Source: SYFY01 sp031385325 (GTDB lineage: Bacteria; Pseudomonadota; Gammaproteobacteria; Pseudomonadales; Azotimanducaceae). Taken from it: a stretch of 27,502 nucleotides of DNA. The notes under the pieces were generated by a model. It ran no database searches. It saw nothing but the letters and a program-made list of their open reading frames with translations, and was not told where the DNA came from. The translations under genes and the position numbers were made by a program. Position 1 is the stretch's first letter; each line of letters opens with the position of its first letter. The DNA lies in contig JANNBJ010000005.1 of NCBI GenBank assembly GCA_031385325.1, forward strand, positions 1 through 27,502. Reading direction: 5' to 3'. Shown here in pieces: positions 1 through 6,170 of this stretch.

Positions 1-183
1 CCGACGATCGACATGGGCGCGATCCGCGTGGTTCCGATTGCAGACGACCTAGCCGTACTGCATCACGACTGGGTCGCAACCCTGCAGGACGCGGAGATGC
101 GTGGCAAGGCCACCGAAGTCGTGCGCAGGCAGGCAGATGGCTCCTGGCGTTTCCTGCTCGATGACCCGAACATGCGCGACTGA
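1..183 (+). CDS. C-terminal part of a SnoaL/DUF4440-like (NTF2-fold) protein, truncated by window edge
   Basis: Frame 1 is open from the first base to TGA at 181-183 and encodes 60 residues. The C-terminal pattern HHDW...TL...EVVRRQ.DGSWRFL.DDPN is the usual last-strand region of NTF2-fold DUF4440/SnoaL-like proteins (the SgcJ/EcaC-type family), where a short 'R..DGSWR' strand precedes a conserved 'DDP'. Such proteins are small cytoplasmic ligand-binding or isomerase-like proteins; the substrate cannot be read from the sequence. The start lies outside the window. A repeat copy (R1) begins about 65 bases after the stop, so this gene probably marks the left chromosomal edge of the accessory segment. 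A longer ORF in another frame (101-445) overlaps it but has no family signature. Confidence 0.72.
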   Translation, partial: PTIDMGAIRVVPIADDLAVLHHDWVATLQDAEMRGKATEVVRRQADGSWRFLLDDPNMRD

Positions 184-248
184 TCCGATCGCACGCAGTG
201 TCACCCCAGACCGTCTGTGGTTTTCCTCCCATGCGGGCACATTCGGAA

Positions 249-307
249 CGTCCCCTTTGCGGCCGGGAACCGACCTGGACACGACCGGACCAAACGTCCC
301 CTTCGGA
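249..307 (+). repeat. Dispersed intergenic repeat copy R1 (subtype A)
   Basis: Shares the core TGCGGCCGGRAACCGAC with copies near 1029, 2954 and 3616. After the core it reads CCTGGACACG and then AAACGTCC, the same as R3 (2954) and unlike R2/R4, so two subtypes exist. It occupies most of the interesting part of the 184-490 gap. Apart from this repeat I see no gene or strong promoter in that gap, although a GTTTAT/ATAAAC inverted pair lies near 414-446. Confidence 0.8.
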
Positions 308-490
308 CTTTTAGAGGAGCCTGATCTCGAATCAACCCACGGGATTCCTTGGCAGCCCATCAGTTCGATGAAAACGATCTTCTTAAGTCGTCGAAGCGGC
401 ATTGTCCAACACGTGTTTATCCGACATGATCCTCACGGCGTATAAACCCTTATTCGTTATTCTTCCTCCTAACCCGAGAAGCCTTGGCAA

Positions 491-940
491 ATGGCAAACC
501 AACTTTTCTTCTCATGTCTCATGCTTGGTACAGGCATTGGTATCCCTGTTATGGCGGCGCTAAGCTCGACTTTGGGCACTAAGTACGGAAGCCCAGCGTT
601 CGCCGCGTCTGTCTTATTTTTGGTAGCACTGTCTATTTCGGTTGCTTTCCTTTTCGCTGTAGAGGGTGGCCTGAGACCATTCCCGAAAACATCGCCGCCG
701 TTTTATTTCTACATGGGCGGTGTGTTCGTAGCCTTTTACGTCCTCAGCATCACCTGGGTAGCCCCACAATTCGGCATCGGCAATGCTGTGGCTTTTGTAC
801 TTCTAGGCCAGATCATATCCATGGCGGGCATAGATCAATTCGGCCTCTTGGGTGCTCCAACGCATGCCATCACGTTGGAAAGGTCTATCGGCCTCATTCT
901 GATGTCGGTCGGTGTGTTTTTGGCCGTGCGCCGCGGGTAG
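491..940 (+). CDS. DMT-superfamily transporter of the YdcZ/DUF606 type
   Basis: 149 residues, almost entirely hydrophobic, with about five membrane segments (roughly residues 5-25, 34-55, 69-90, 96-115 and 126-146). The N-terminal pattern GTGIGIPVMAALS..LG...GSP.FAA is typical of the DUF606/YdcZ family, whose members are about 140-150 residues, so the protein looks complete. Family members are inner-membrane drug/metabolite transporter homologues, often acting in pairs; the substrate is unknown. The ATG at 491 has only a weak ribosome-binding site. The gene stands alone between repeat copies R1 and R2 in an AT-richer segment, which fits acquisition as a small mobile unit. No partner transporter subunit is adjacent. 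Confidence 0.8.
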   Translation: MANQLFFSCLMLGTGIGIPVMAALSSTLGTKYGSPAFAASVLFLVALSISVAFLFAVEGGLRPFPKTSPPFYFYMGGVFVAFYVLSITWVAPQFGIGNAVAFVLLGQIISMAGIDQFGLLGAPTHAITLERSIGLILMSVGVFLAVRRG

Positions 941-958
941 ATAGTGCCGAGCGCGTTG

Positions 959-986
959 CGAATAAGGATAGGTCGCGCGCGGCCTA
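959..986 (+). repeat. Partial attC-like stem shared with the 2810-2863 site
   Basis: AATAAGGATAGGTCGCGCGCGGCC just after the YdcZ-type gene matches the left arm of the attC-like site at 2819-2840 almost completely, including a 15-base identity (AGGTCGCGCGCGGCC). Here the right arm (CGCGACC) is missing and the flanking cores are not recognisable. It may be a broken cassette recombination site. Confidence 0.4.
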
Positions 987-1028
987 CAAGAGCCCAGTGA
1001 CTTTTCTTCCATCCCTTCGAACCCGCGA

Positions 1029-1086
1029 TGTCCGCTTCGCGGCCGGGAACCGACAATGATCCGACCTGCCTGAGCGTCCGCTTGAG
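1029..1086 (+). repeat. Dispersed intergenic repeat copy R2 (subtype B)
   Basis: Reads TGTCCGCTTCGCGGCCGGGAACCGACAATGATCCGACCTG..., matching R4 at 3616 (subtype B: CCGACA-ATGATCCGACCTG). Its last bases merge with the truncated end of the IS110-type transposase stub, so the repeat lies directly at the breakpoint of that element. Confidence 0.8.
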
Positions 1087-1170
1087 TTGGCAATGCTCTT
1101 GTTGATCAACGCCGTAGAGCACAAAAACAGATTTGGACAGATCAATCCCGATGCGAATAACCTCTGACAT
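1069..1170 (-). pseudogene. IS110-family transposase, N-terminal stub
   Basis: Reading leftward from ATG at 1170, about 34 residues match the start of IS110-family transposases: MSEVIRIGIDLSKSVFVLYG...HCQLKRTL. The motif GIDLSK carries the first Asp of the RuvC-like DEDD catalytic domain. A good GGAAGG ribosome-binding site precedes it. The frame then runs into repeat R2 and loses all similarity, so more than 90 percent of a normal ~330-residue transposase is missing and the gene cannot be functional. IS110 relatives of the IS1111 group are known to insert into integron attC sites, which fits the attC-like structure just to the right (1208-1255). Confidence 0.75.
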
Positions 1171-1207
1171 GGACCTTCCCCTCGTTTGGATAGTTGGCAC
1201 TTCCATT

Positions 1208-1255
1208 GTCGAGCGGTATCCGCTCGACGGGAACGTCCATGTCATTCGTTAGGTG
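1208..1255 (+). other. Right half of a putative attC site: hairpin followed by GTTAGGTG core
   Basis: GTCGAGCGG-TAT-CCGCTCGAC (1208-1228) is a perfect 9-bp hairpin. It is followed by GTTAGGTG at 1248-1255, which fits the integron core consensus GTTRRRY. The next gene starts 44 bases later at 1293. The left half of the site appears to be lost to the IS110-type insertion and deletion. This is inference from motif and geometry; no integron integrase is visible in the window. Confidence 0.5.
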
Positions 1256-1292
1256 GCAACGTAGAGCCGCAACATCGGAGGTAAAAATACAA

Positions 1293-1601
1293 ATGAAGTG
1301 GGCGATTGAAGTGCAACGCACCAAACTTCAGCGAAGAAACCTCTCTGATTTGCTCAATGGCATTGGCTACTCCTTAATCGACGGCATCGGATATCCAGCT
1401 TTTACTTCACCGGACCTAGATATCTGCGTTACGGCCACAGAAGCTTTCGAGCTAGCTAAGCGAGTTCGTGATGTGTTCACGGGACCTTCCCAAATCGATC
1501 CTGACTTGATCATTGGCTCAGTCATAGACTACTCAACTAATCCCCCGAATCGTACGGCGTTCTTGGAGACTCACCCGGTATCTTGTCGATTTCTAGACTA
1601 A
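1293..1601 (+). CDS. Hypothetical protein, first gene or 5' part of a frameshifted cassette gene
   Basis: 102 residues from ATG 1293, chosen because GGAGGT lies 10 bases upstream; an upstream ATG at 1194 has no such site. The sequence (MKWAIEVQRTKLQRRNLSDLL...) is hydrophilic with no membrane segment, and I do not recognise a family. The reading frame ends just as a second open frame begins (1583), with a 19-base overlap. The two may be translationally coupled genes or a single ~250-residue gene interrupted by a frameshift near 1575-1590. The gene lies about 44 bases inside a putative integron cassette starting at 1249, and cassettes normally carry one gene. Confidence 0.6.
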   Translation: MKWAIEVQRTKLQRRNLSDLLNGIGYSLIDGIGYPAFTSPDLDICVTATEAFELAKRVRDVFTGPSQIDPDLIIGSVIDYSTNPPNRTAFLETHPVSCRFLD

Positions 1602-2056
1602 CTGCAACTCTTTCGATCACACCTCCCGCCGGGATGTCGGCAATAGAAATGGAAAAATGGGAACTGGAAAGGAAGGAGCAAGAATATCAATCAAGACTAG
1701 AAGAGCAGCGAGCTAAACTCGAGCCAGCGTTTATAAATGAGCGCGCTTCGAAGATGCTCGAGTTACTCGCGACAAAGGAGCCTGATGGACAGACTCTCTA
1801 TAAGATCTACGAACTAGCGGAAGACAACCCAAGCAACCGGACCGGTTTTCAATCGATGTTCGCAATTTCAACGACCGAGTTCAGCCGATTCAAGGATGCC
1901 GTCCACAACCCAAGTGTTAGTGGAGATTGGGCTCGTCATGCTTACCCCGACACGCCTAAGTCGAGTAACCTAATGTCGAAAGGGGAGGCAGAAAGCTTCG
2001 TTCGCGATATCGCCAAAAGCTGGCTTGACTACGTTCGCAAGCATAAAGTTCCATGA
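1583..2056 (+). CDS. Hypothetical charged protein, second gene or 3' part of a frameshifted cassette gene
   Basis: 157 residues if translation starts at TTG 1583, overlapping the previous frame by 19 bases. There is no convincing ribosome-binding site, and an alternative ATG lies at 1634 (MSAIEMEKWELERK). Residues about 22-50 are a charged, coiled-coil-like helix (EMEKWELERKEQEYQSRLEEQR). The rest is soluble and of unknown family. The poor start and clean continuation from the upstream frame favour one gene split by a frameshift, but coupling cannot be excluded. The stop at 2056 is followed within 12 bases by an attC-like site. Confidence 0.55.
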   Translation: MSISRLTATLSITPPAGMSAIEMEKWELERKEQEYQSRLEEQRAKLEPAFINERASKMLELLATKEPDGQTLYKIYELAEDNPSNRTGFQSMFAISTTEFSRFKDAVHNPSVSGDWARHAYPDTPKSSNLMSKGEAESFVRDIAKSWLDYVRKHKVP

Positions 2057-2067
2057 ACTGCCTGCGC

Positions 2068-2167
2068 CACCTACCAGCACGTGCAGCGGCCCGCTGGGTG
2101 GGCGCGACTTTTGCCAGCGGCAAAAGGCGTGAACACACAGTGAGTCCGCTGAGGTTTGGAGTTGGGT
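2068..2167 (+). other. Putative attC recombination site closing the 1249-2161 cassette
   Basis: Starts with CACCTACC (2068-2075), differing by one base from CACCTAAC, the exact complement of the cassette's own start GTTAGGTG (1248). It ends with GTTGGGT (2161-2167), a perfect GTTRRRY core. Inner arms CAGCGG (2084-2089) and CCGCTG (2146-2151) lie at matching distances from the two ends. The interior has two hairpins, one a perfect CTTTTGCC-AGC-GGCAAAAG (2108-2126). About 100 bp is within the known attC range. The 1L core mismatch (CTACC for CTAAC) is a weakness. Confidence 0.5.
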
Positions 2168-2188
2168 GCTAGTAGGTGAGGTATAGAG

Positions 2189-2794
2189 ATGTTTAAACAG
2201 AGTAGAAATCGGCTTACTTGCATCGCTCTTTTGTCGTTGGTATTCATATGCGGGTGCGACTCTTCCACCGAAAGCAAAGCACTTCCTGCGGAAGTGTCCG
2301 AGCTGAAGCTTCGAACTGAGGCGCTAGAAAGCAAGCACGATACGCTTAGCATTGAACTATCTGGTGTCAAAGCTCAAGTCGAAGCCCAGTCTCTAGCGGA
2401 GATGTTTCGGAACTCAGAGAAGATGGTATTGCTGACGCCGGGTGGCGATGGTTATCAGATACTCCCATTTGACATGGGTTTTATTACGATTCGAATTGCG
2501 GACGTTAAGGCTTACGCAAACGGAAGCAAGGTAAACCTGATGTTTGGCAATCCGCAGTTTGCATCCATAAACGGGATTAGCTTCAAAGTGGACTGGGGTA
2601 GTACGCTCGAGAATGCGCTACCGAACAACACTACCCAAAGAACGAAGGAATTCAAGATTCTTGAATCTCTGGCTGCGGGTACGTGGACAGGAACAGAACT
2701 CATCCTTGAAGGAGTTCCACCAGCGCAGCTCGGCTTTATGCGTGTCACAGAGTTTAAAAACACTGGGATTACATTACGATCAGACGTCAAATAG
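2189..2794 (+). CDS. Lipoprotein with N-terminal coiled coil, DUF3251-like
   Basis: 201 residues beginning with a lipoprotein signal: basic start, hydrophobic core IALLSLVFICGC, and lipidated Cys at residue 23. Asp follows at +2, which in enterobacteria favours inner-membrane retention. Residues about 33-68 form a heptad-like coiled coil (VSELKLRTEALESKHDTLS...). The C-terminal ~120 residues (...FDMGFITIRIADVKAYANGSKV.LMFGNP...) resemble the DUF3251 family (E. coli YajI-like), whose function is unknown. The ATG at 2189 has only a modest upstream GAGGT. The gene sits alone between two integron-like core sites, starting 27 bases after GTTGGGTGC, the normal layout of an integron gene cassette. 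Lipoproteins are common cassette cargo. Confidence 0.8.
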   Translation: MFKQSRNRLTCIALLSLVFICGCDSSTESKALPAEVSELKLRTEALESKHDTLSIELSGVKAQVEAQSLAEMFRNSEKMVLLTPGGDGYQILPFDMGFITIRIADVKAYANGSKVNLMFGNPQFASINGISFKVDWGSTLENALPNNTTQRTKEFKILESLAAGTWTGTELILEGVPPAQLGFMRVTEFKNTGITLRSDVK

Positions 2795-2809
2795 TACTTT
2801 CCTAAATGC

Positions 2810-2863
2810 ACCCAACAAATAAGTACAGGTCGCGCGCGGCCGCGACCTTATCCCGGGTTGGAC
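2810..2863 (+). other. Putative attC recombination site closing the lipoprotein cassette
   Basis: ACCCAAC (2810-2816, consensus RYYYAAC) is followed by ATAA-GTACA-GGTCGCG, a CGCGGC loop, then CGCGACC-TTAT and GTTGGAC (2857-2863, consensus GTTRRRY). The inner stem AGGTCGCG/CGCGACCT is perfect and extends through ATAA/TTAT, with GTACA bulged on one arm, like the extrahelical bases of real attC sites. GCACCCAAC (2808-2816) is the exact 9-base complement of GTTGGGTGC (2161-2169) at the start of the same unit, as expected for the two core ends of one cassette. Confidence 0.65.
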
Positions 2864-2953
2864 AAGCCCGGGGAAGGTATCGAGTACTTGGGTAAAGATC
2901 CGCGTTGATCGGCTTGTGAGGATGGCGCTAGTGTGTATCTTTCTAGTTGATTC

Positions 2954-3020
2954 AATGGCCGCTGTGCGGCCGGAAACCGACCTGGACACGGCGTGACTAA
3001 ACGTCCGGTCGGGACCCGAA
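2954..3020 (+). repeat. Dispersed intergenic repeat copy R3 (subtype A)
   Basis: AATGGCCGCTGTGCGGCCGGAAACCGACCTGGACACG...AAACGTCC is the same subtype as R1 (249). It lies between the lipoprotein cassette and the frameshifted kinase-like gene. Confidence 0.8.
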
Positions 3021-3072
3021 GCAATCGTTCGTACCATGTTGACGGAGGGGATATTTCCTCTACTGTGGCACC

Positions 3073-3614
3073 ATGTTGGTCAACCCCAAACTAATCGTTT
3101 TCAGCGGACTACCTGGTAGGGTAAGTCGACGCTCGCTGCACGTATTGCAAGGATGCACAGAATCCCGCTCTTTACGAGAGATCGATTGGAGGCAGCTATT
3201 GTCGTTTCCAAGTTGGAGTTTCTGACAAAGCGTGATGAGTACCCAAACCTTGAGGGTGCCGGAGTATCAATTCTCTCCGTTCTTGCAGAGCAGCAGCTAG
3301 AGCTTGGGCAATCTGCGATTCTAGATAGCACAGCTCGATCTCGGGATACTCGGGACGTATGGATTGAGATCGCTTCTAGATACGATGCTGAATTTTTTTC
3401 AGTTCATTGTGTTTGCTCGGATAGGCAAGAACACAAGCGAAGAGTGTTAGAACGAAACCGTGGAATAGCCGGCTTGTATGAGCTTACCTGGGAGCACGTG
3501 GTCGATGCAGAGTTGCGTTTCGAAAGTTGGACGACTCAACATCTGGAATGCGACTCGATTCGCTCGTTGGAAGAGAATTGCAGGTTGGTAGAAACTTATA
3601 TTGGCGTTGCTTAA
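3073..3614 (+). pseudogene. P-loop kinase/ATPase-like gene with a frameshift inside Walker A
   Basis: Two frames combine into one ~180-residue P-loop protein. From ATG 3073 the frame reads M-L-V-N-P-K-L-I-V-F-S-G-L-P-G-R. The next codon needs GGT but only GT is present (3121-3122), after which the +2 frame continues K-S-T-L-A-A-R-I-A-R-M and stays open to 3614. Restoring one G gives GLPGRGKST, a perfect Walker A (GxxxxGKS/T). Later sequence (ILDSTARSRDTRDVW, HCVCSDRQEHKRRVLERN) resembles the LID and strand regions of small AAA/APH-like or gluconate-kinase-like P-loop kinases. The lesion is one base in a G run, so it may be a true inactivation or a sequencing error. If translated from ATG 3153, the protein would lack the nucleotide-binding loop. 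Confidence 0.75.
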
Positions 3615-3615
3615 A

Positions 3616-3690
3616 CCGTCCGCTTTGCGGCCGGAAACCGACATAGATCCGACCTGCTCAAGCGACCGTTTTGTACCCGAAACGGTCGCT
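3616..3690 (+). repeat. Dispersed intergenic repeat copy R4 (subtype B) ending in a strong hairpin
   Basis: CCGTCCGCTTTGCGGCCGGAAACCGACATAGATCCGACCTG matches R2 (1029). It continues into AGCGACCGTTT (3661-3671), an 8-base loop and AAACGGTCGCT (3680-3690), a perfect 11-bp stem. It lies between convergent genes (kinase-like ending 3614, Nudix ending 3706), so the hairpin could act as a bidirectional terminator even though there is no long T run. Confidence 0.75.
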
Positions 3691-3705
3691 CACTGAATGT
3701 CAATT

Positions 3706-4161
3706 TCAAGAGGGTTGGGGCGAGCCGTGTTTGATTAAGTCCTGAATACCAAGGGCGTTTCGTTCCGGTTCCACATTGGGTTTTTCAGTACGCAGTGAGT
3801 GCAGAGACCACCAGCGGTATTCCCGAACCCATTCCATTTCCTGCTCAGAGAATTTGATGGGCTTTGGCTCGAAGTGATCGGAGAAAACCAGGTAGTAGCG
3901 TTGCTTGAGATGCATCATTTTCGCCTCCACGAAAGACTCGCGCCACCAGGCTTCACCGACGACTTTTATCGTGGTTGCACCTGTTTCCTCATAACTCTCA
4001 CGAACAACAGCGGCTTCTGGTTCTTCATCTTGTTCGATTCCACCTCCCGGCAATATCCAGAGGTGATCAAGCCGCCACGGAAATGCCATTCTCATAAGCA
4101 GTACTTCGTGCTGCGGTGTGAGGATGATTGCCCTGGCGGCGTTTCTGATTGTGTAGCCCAT
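3706..4161 (-). CDS. Nudix hydrolase
   Basis: 151 residues from ATG 4161, where the Nudix fold begins (MGYTIRNAARAIIL); an upstream in-frame start at 4260 adds an atypical arginine-rich leader. The full Nudix box GGIEQDEEPEAAVVRESYEE-TGA fits GX5EX7REUXEEXGU, giving the Mg-binding Glu residues. Nudix enzymes hydrolyse nucleoside diphosphates linked to another moiety. The tryptophan-rich C-terminal part (WVREYRWWSL) resembles the general MutT/ADP-ribose pyrophosphatase-like group, but substrate is not predictable. It is monocistronic, convergent with the kinase-like pseudogene and divergent from the NTF2-like gene at 4338. It probably marks the return to normal chromosome. Confidence 0.9.
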   Translation of the reverse strand: MGYTIRNAARAIILTPQHEVLLMRMAFPWRLDHLWILPGGGIEQDEEPEAAVVRESYEETGATTIKVVGEAWWRESFVEAKMMHLKQRYYLVFSDHFEPKPIKFSEQEMEWVREYRWWSLHSLRTEKPNVEPERNALGIQDLIKHGSPQPS

Positions 4162-4337
4162 GTCAGATTCTAACGCAGCAATCAAAGTTCCAAAGCGCAG
4201 CCGAATGCAAACGTTCGCCGCACGAAACATGGCTCCGGTCCCAAAGACACCCCAATGCATCGATCCGAAGCAGGGCTATCATGCGGCCTCTCCGAGTACT
4301 TGTTTCTGAACACTTTCCATGACAGGGAGGAATTCTC

Positions 4338-4814
4338 ATGATTCAAATCGCCGTCGGCCGCAACCCGGCCGAAACTCTGGTACTCGAACTCTTGAAATCG
4401 ATGGAGGACGGCAATCTGCACGTGCGGATACCGGAGTTGTGTACGCCGGATTTTGTCTGGGCAAACAGTGGGTTGCCCACGATCAGAAGTCAGAGCGAAC
4501 TCTTTGAACACCTGAAAAACGGTGGATTTTCACGTCTTATCCCGATTCTGGCTTCGATGACTCATTTTTCAGCAGATCTGATTCATATTGCCAGTGACGC
4601 GAACGTCGTTTTCACGGAGCGGGTAGATCATCACTGGGACGCACTGGGTCACGACCTCATGACGCCGCACATCTGCGGTGTGGCAGAAATTCGCGACGGG
4701 AAGATCTCAGCGTTTCGTGATTTCTATGACACGTCGTGCTATGCCCAGGCGCCGACGGCCATTCAACCGGAATTCACTCTTGCGAATTTTCTCCGCCAAC
4801 GGTCGCTTCGCTGA
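4338..4814 (+). CDS. NTF2-fold protein, limonene-1,2-epoxide hydrolase/SnoaL-like
   Basis: 158 residues from ATG 4338, with a clear GGGAGGA ribosome-binding site about 8 bases upstream. The layout is that of the LEH/SnoaL NTF2 fold: an N-terminal helix (PAETLVLELLKSMEDG), a 'TPDFVWANSGLPTIRS' strand segment, then the paired strands VVFTERVDHHWDALG and CGVAEIRDGKISAFRDFYDTS. 'DGKISAFRDFYD' is close to the limonene-epoxide-hydrolase signature (DGKI..WRDYFD), where Asp and Arg contribute to the catalytic triad. Possible roles are epoxide hydrolysis or ketosteroid-isomerase-like chemistry, which would suit the nearby P450, but this is inference. It appears to be a single-gene unit. Confidence 0.82.
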   Translation: MIQIAVGRNPAETLVLELLKSMEDGNLHVRIPELCTPDFVWANSGLPTIRSQSELFEHLKNGGFSRLIPILASMTHFSADLIHIASDANVVFTERVDHHWDALGHDLMTPHICGVAEIRDGKISAFRDFYDTSCYAQAPTAIQPEFTLANFLRQRSLR

Positions 4815-4821
4815 ACATTGT

Positions 4822-4842
4822 CGTTTCTCGTTTCTCGTTTCT
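4822..4842 (+). repeat. Three tandem copies of CGTTTCT
   Basis: CGTTTCT occurs three times in direct succession just after the NTF2-like gene. The remaining gap to 5046 shows no convincing gene; an ORF at 4919-5143 overlaps the GFA gene antisense and lacks family features. Confidence 0.6.
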
Positions 4843-5046
4843 GGGTGGGTTAAGTTAACAAGTTGCCAGCAACCGGAAAATCCAATGAGAACACCCGATT
4901 CATTTTGACGCACTCCTGATGAAGGACGCCGTTACGCTATGGGGCGAAGATCGGACAAACTCATTGGTTCGCTGTGCCCGTCATCACATCGAGCGAACTT
5001 CGGTCCGGACACTCGTTGATGACCAACCATGCAGCGGCTCCGGGAT

Positions 5047-5538
5047 CTACTTCGGCGTTGAACCCGCGCCGGATTCGTGCGCCTGGTTAGCTGCGTTCAA
5101 GCGGGCGAGGGCATCGCGCGGCCAGACGAGATGGATGTCATAGTCTTCGTCGAACTGAGGCACGTCGTCCGGCAGCACGATCCACGGGTGTTTGCGTTTG
5201 ACCCAGATGTGAGCGCCAGGCTTGACCACATCGGGATCGTCGAACGTTCCGCCGCGCACAAGAACGGTTGATGGAAATTGAGTTGATTCTGAGTAGATCA
5301 CTGTTTCGCACGTGCCGCATCGGTAGATCGTTGTACGAGGGCTGATCTGTTTTGCTGCCACCTCTCCACGGGTGATCGTCAGATCGTCTCGTAGCACGGT
5401 CGTCGTCAATCCGAAAGCGGTTCCGCTCCGGCGTCTGCAGACCAGGCAATGGCAGGCGTGGGTAAACAGCGGTCTTGCATCCAGCTTGAAACGCAGTGAT
5501 TCACACTGGCAGCCACCAACAATGGGTTCGTCGGACAA
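5047..5538 (-). CDS. GFA/CENP-V domain zinc protein
   Basis: 163 residues from a TTG start preceded by GGGGG/GGTG on the minus strand. It carries the full cysteine set of the glutathione-dependent formaldehyde-activating (GFA) fold: C10 and C12 (GGCQCES), C29, C31 and C34 (CHCLVCRRRSG) and C74/C77 (YRCGTCE), which bind two zinc ions. The family includes S-hydroxymethylglutathione synthase, but most members have unknown or glutathione-adduct-related roles. It is the last gene of a minus-strand cluster after two thioesterases and a glutathione-S-transferase-kappa-like isomerase. A shared role in glutathione-linked detoxification of catabolic intermediates is plausible but unproven. Confidence 0.9.
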   Translation of the reverse strand: MSDEPIVGGCQCESLRFKLDARPLFTHACHCLVCRRRSGTAFGLTTTVLRDDLTITRGEVAAKQISPRTTIYRCGTCETVIYSESTQFPSTVLVRGGTFDDPDVVKPGAHIWVKRKHPWIVLPDDVPQFDEDYDIHLVWPRDALARLNAANQAHESGAGSTPK

Positions 5539-5561
5539 TCGTCACCCCCTTCGACGTGTGT

Positions 5562-6164
5562 TCACCGATTGTTGCGCAGGTGATGGAGGAGAAGCGGAAT
5601 GCGGTCCTGACCCCAGAACACCTCACCATCAACGATGAACGCAGGAACACCAAACACGCCGTTAGCCGTTGCCTGCAGGGGAATGGCGCTTTCCTGGTCG
5701 GCGATGGATTCAGAACTGAACAGTACTCTGAACTGCGTGGCTGATAGTCCGACGTGTTCGGCAAGCTCGAACAATCGTTGTACGGACTTCGGTGGCAAGC
5801 CGCTGCCAAAGACATCGCCGAAAACGGTGAGTGAATACGCTTCAACTTCTCCCAATGATCTGGCTGCCAGGCAGGCTTTGATGATCGATGACCAATCGAC
5901 CCCTTCGATGTCGGGTTCCTGAAACGGTATCGAGTAGTACCTCGCCCAACGTTGTGCATCCTTGACTCGATACTCCGGTGTGTACTGTCCACGCTGGTGC
6001 TGACTGGCAAATGGATCGAAGGGTGCCTGCTGGATCAGTAACCTGCTGCATACCGGCAGCCAGTTAAAGATGACGGATTCCTCTTGCGCAATGCGGGCTA
6101 TCTGCGTCGCAGCGATGTATGAATATCGGCTACCAGGGCCGAAGTAGAAATCAATCTCCTTCAT
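5562..6164 (-). CDS. 2-hydroxychromene-2-carboxylate isomerase-like (DsbA/GST-kappa) protein
   Basis: 200 residues from ATG 6164 (a GTG at 6167 is the alternative; neither has a strong ribosome-binding site). The N-terminus IDFYFGPGSRYSYIAATQIARIA is the HCCA-isomerase/GST-kappa pattern: thioredoxin strand, then S-x-Y-SY in place of the CxxC of true DsbA, where the Ser activates glutathione. Near the C-terminus, NGVFGVPAFIVDGEVFWGQDRI is the conserved cis-Pro (VPAF) and glutathione-binding 'FWGQDR' segment. HCCA isomerases act in naphthalene/aromatic degradation using glutathione. It begins a few bases after the thioesterase stop at 6171, so it is cotranscribed with the two thioesterases. The substrate in this organism is unknown. 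Confidence 0.88.
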   Translation of the reverse strand: MKEIDFYFGPGSRYSYIAATQIARIAQEESVIFNWLPVCSRLLIQQAPFDPFASQHQRGQYTPEYRVKDAQRWARYYSIPFQEPDIEGVDWSSIIKACLAARSLGEVEAYSLTVFGDVFGSGLPPKSVQRLFELAEHVGLSATQFRVLFSSESIADQESAIPLQATANGVFGVPAFIVDGEVFWGQDRIPLLLHHLRNNR

Positions 6165-6170
6165 CACCGG

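Noticed and set aside
49..445. Overlapping ORFs on both strands (49-402 minus, 101-445 plus)
   Set aside because: No family signature, low-complexity Arg/Pro/Ser composition, and they overlap the real SnoaL-like C-terminus and repeat R1.
400..460. GTCCAAC (404-410) and GTTATTC (455-461) near the YdcZ-type gene as a further attC site
   Set aside because: GTCCAAC fits RYYYAAC but GTTATTC violates GTTRRRY, and no convincing inner stem joins them.
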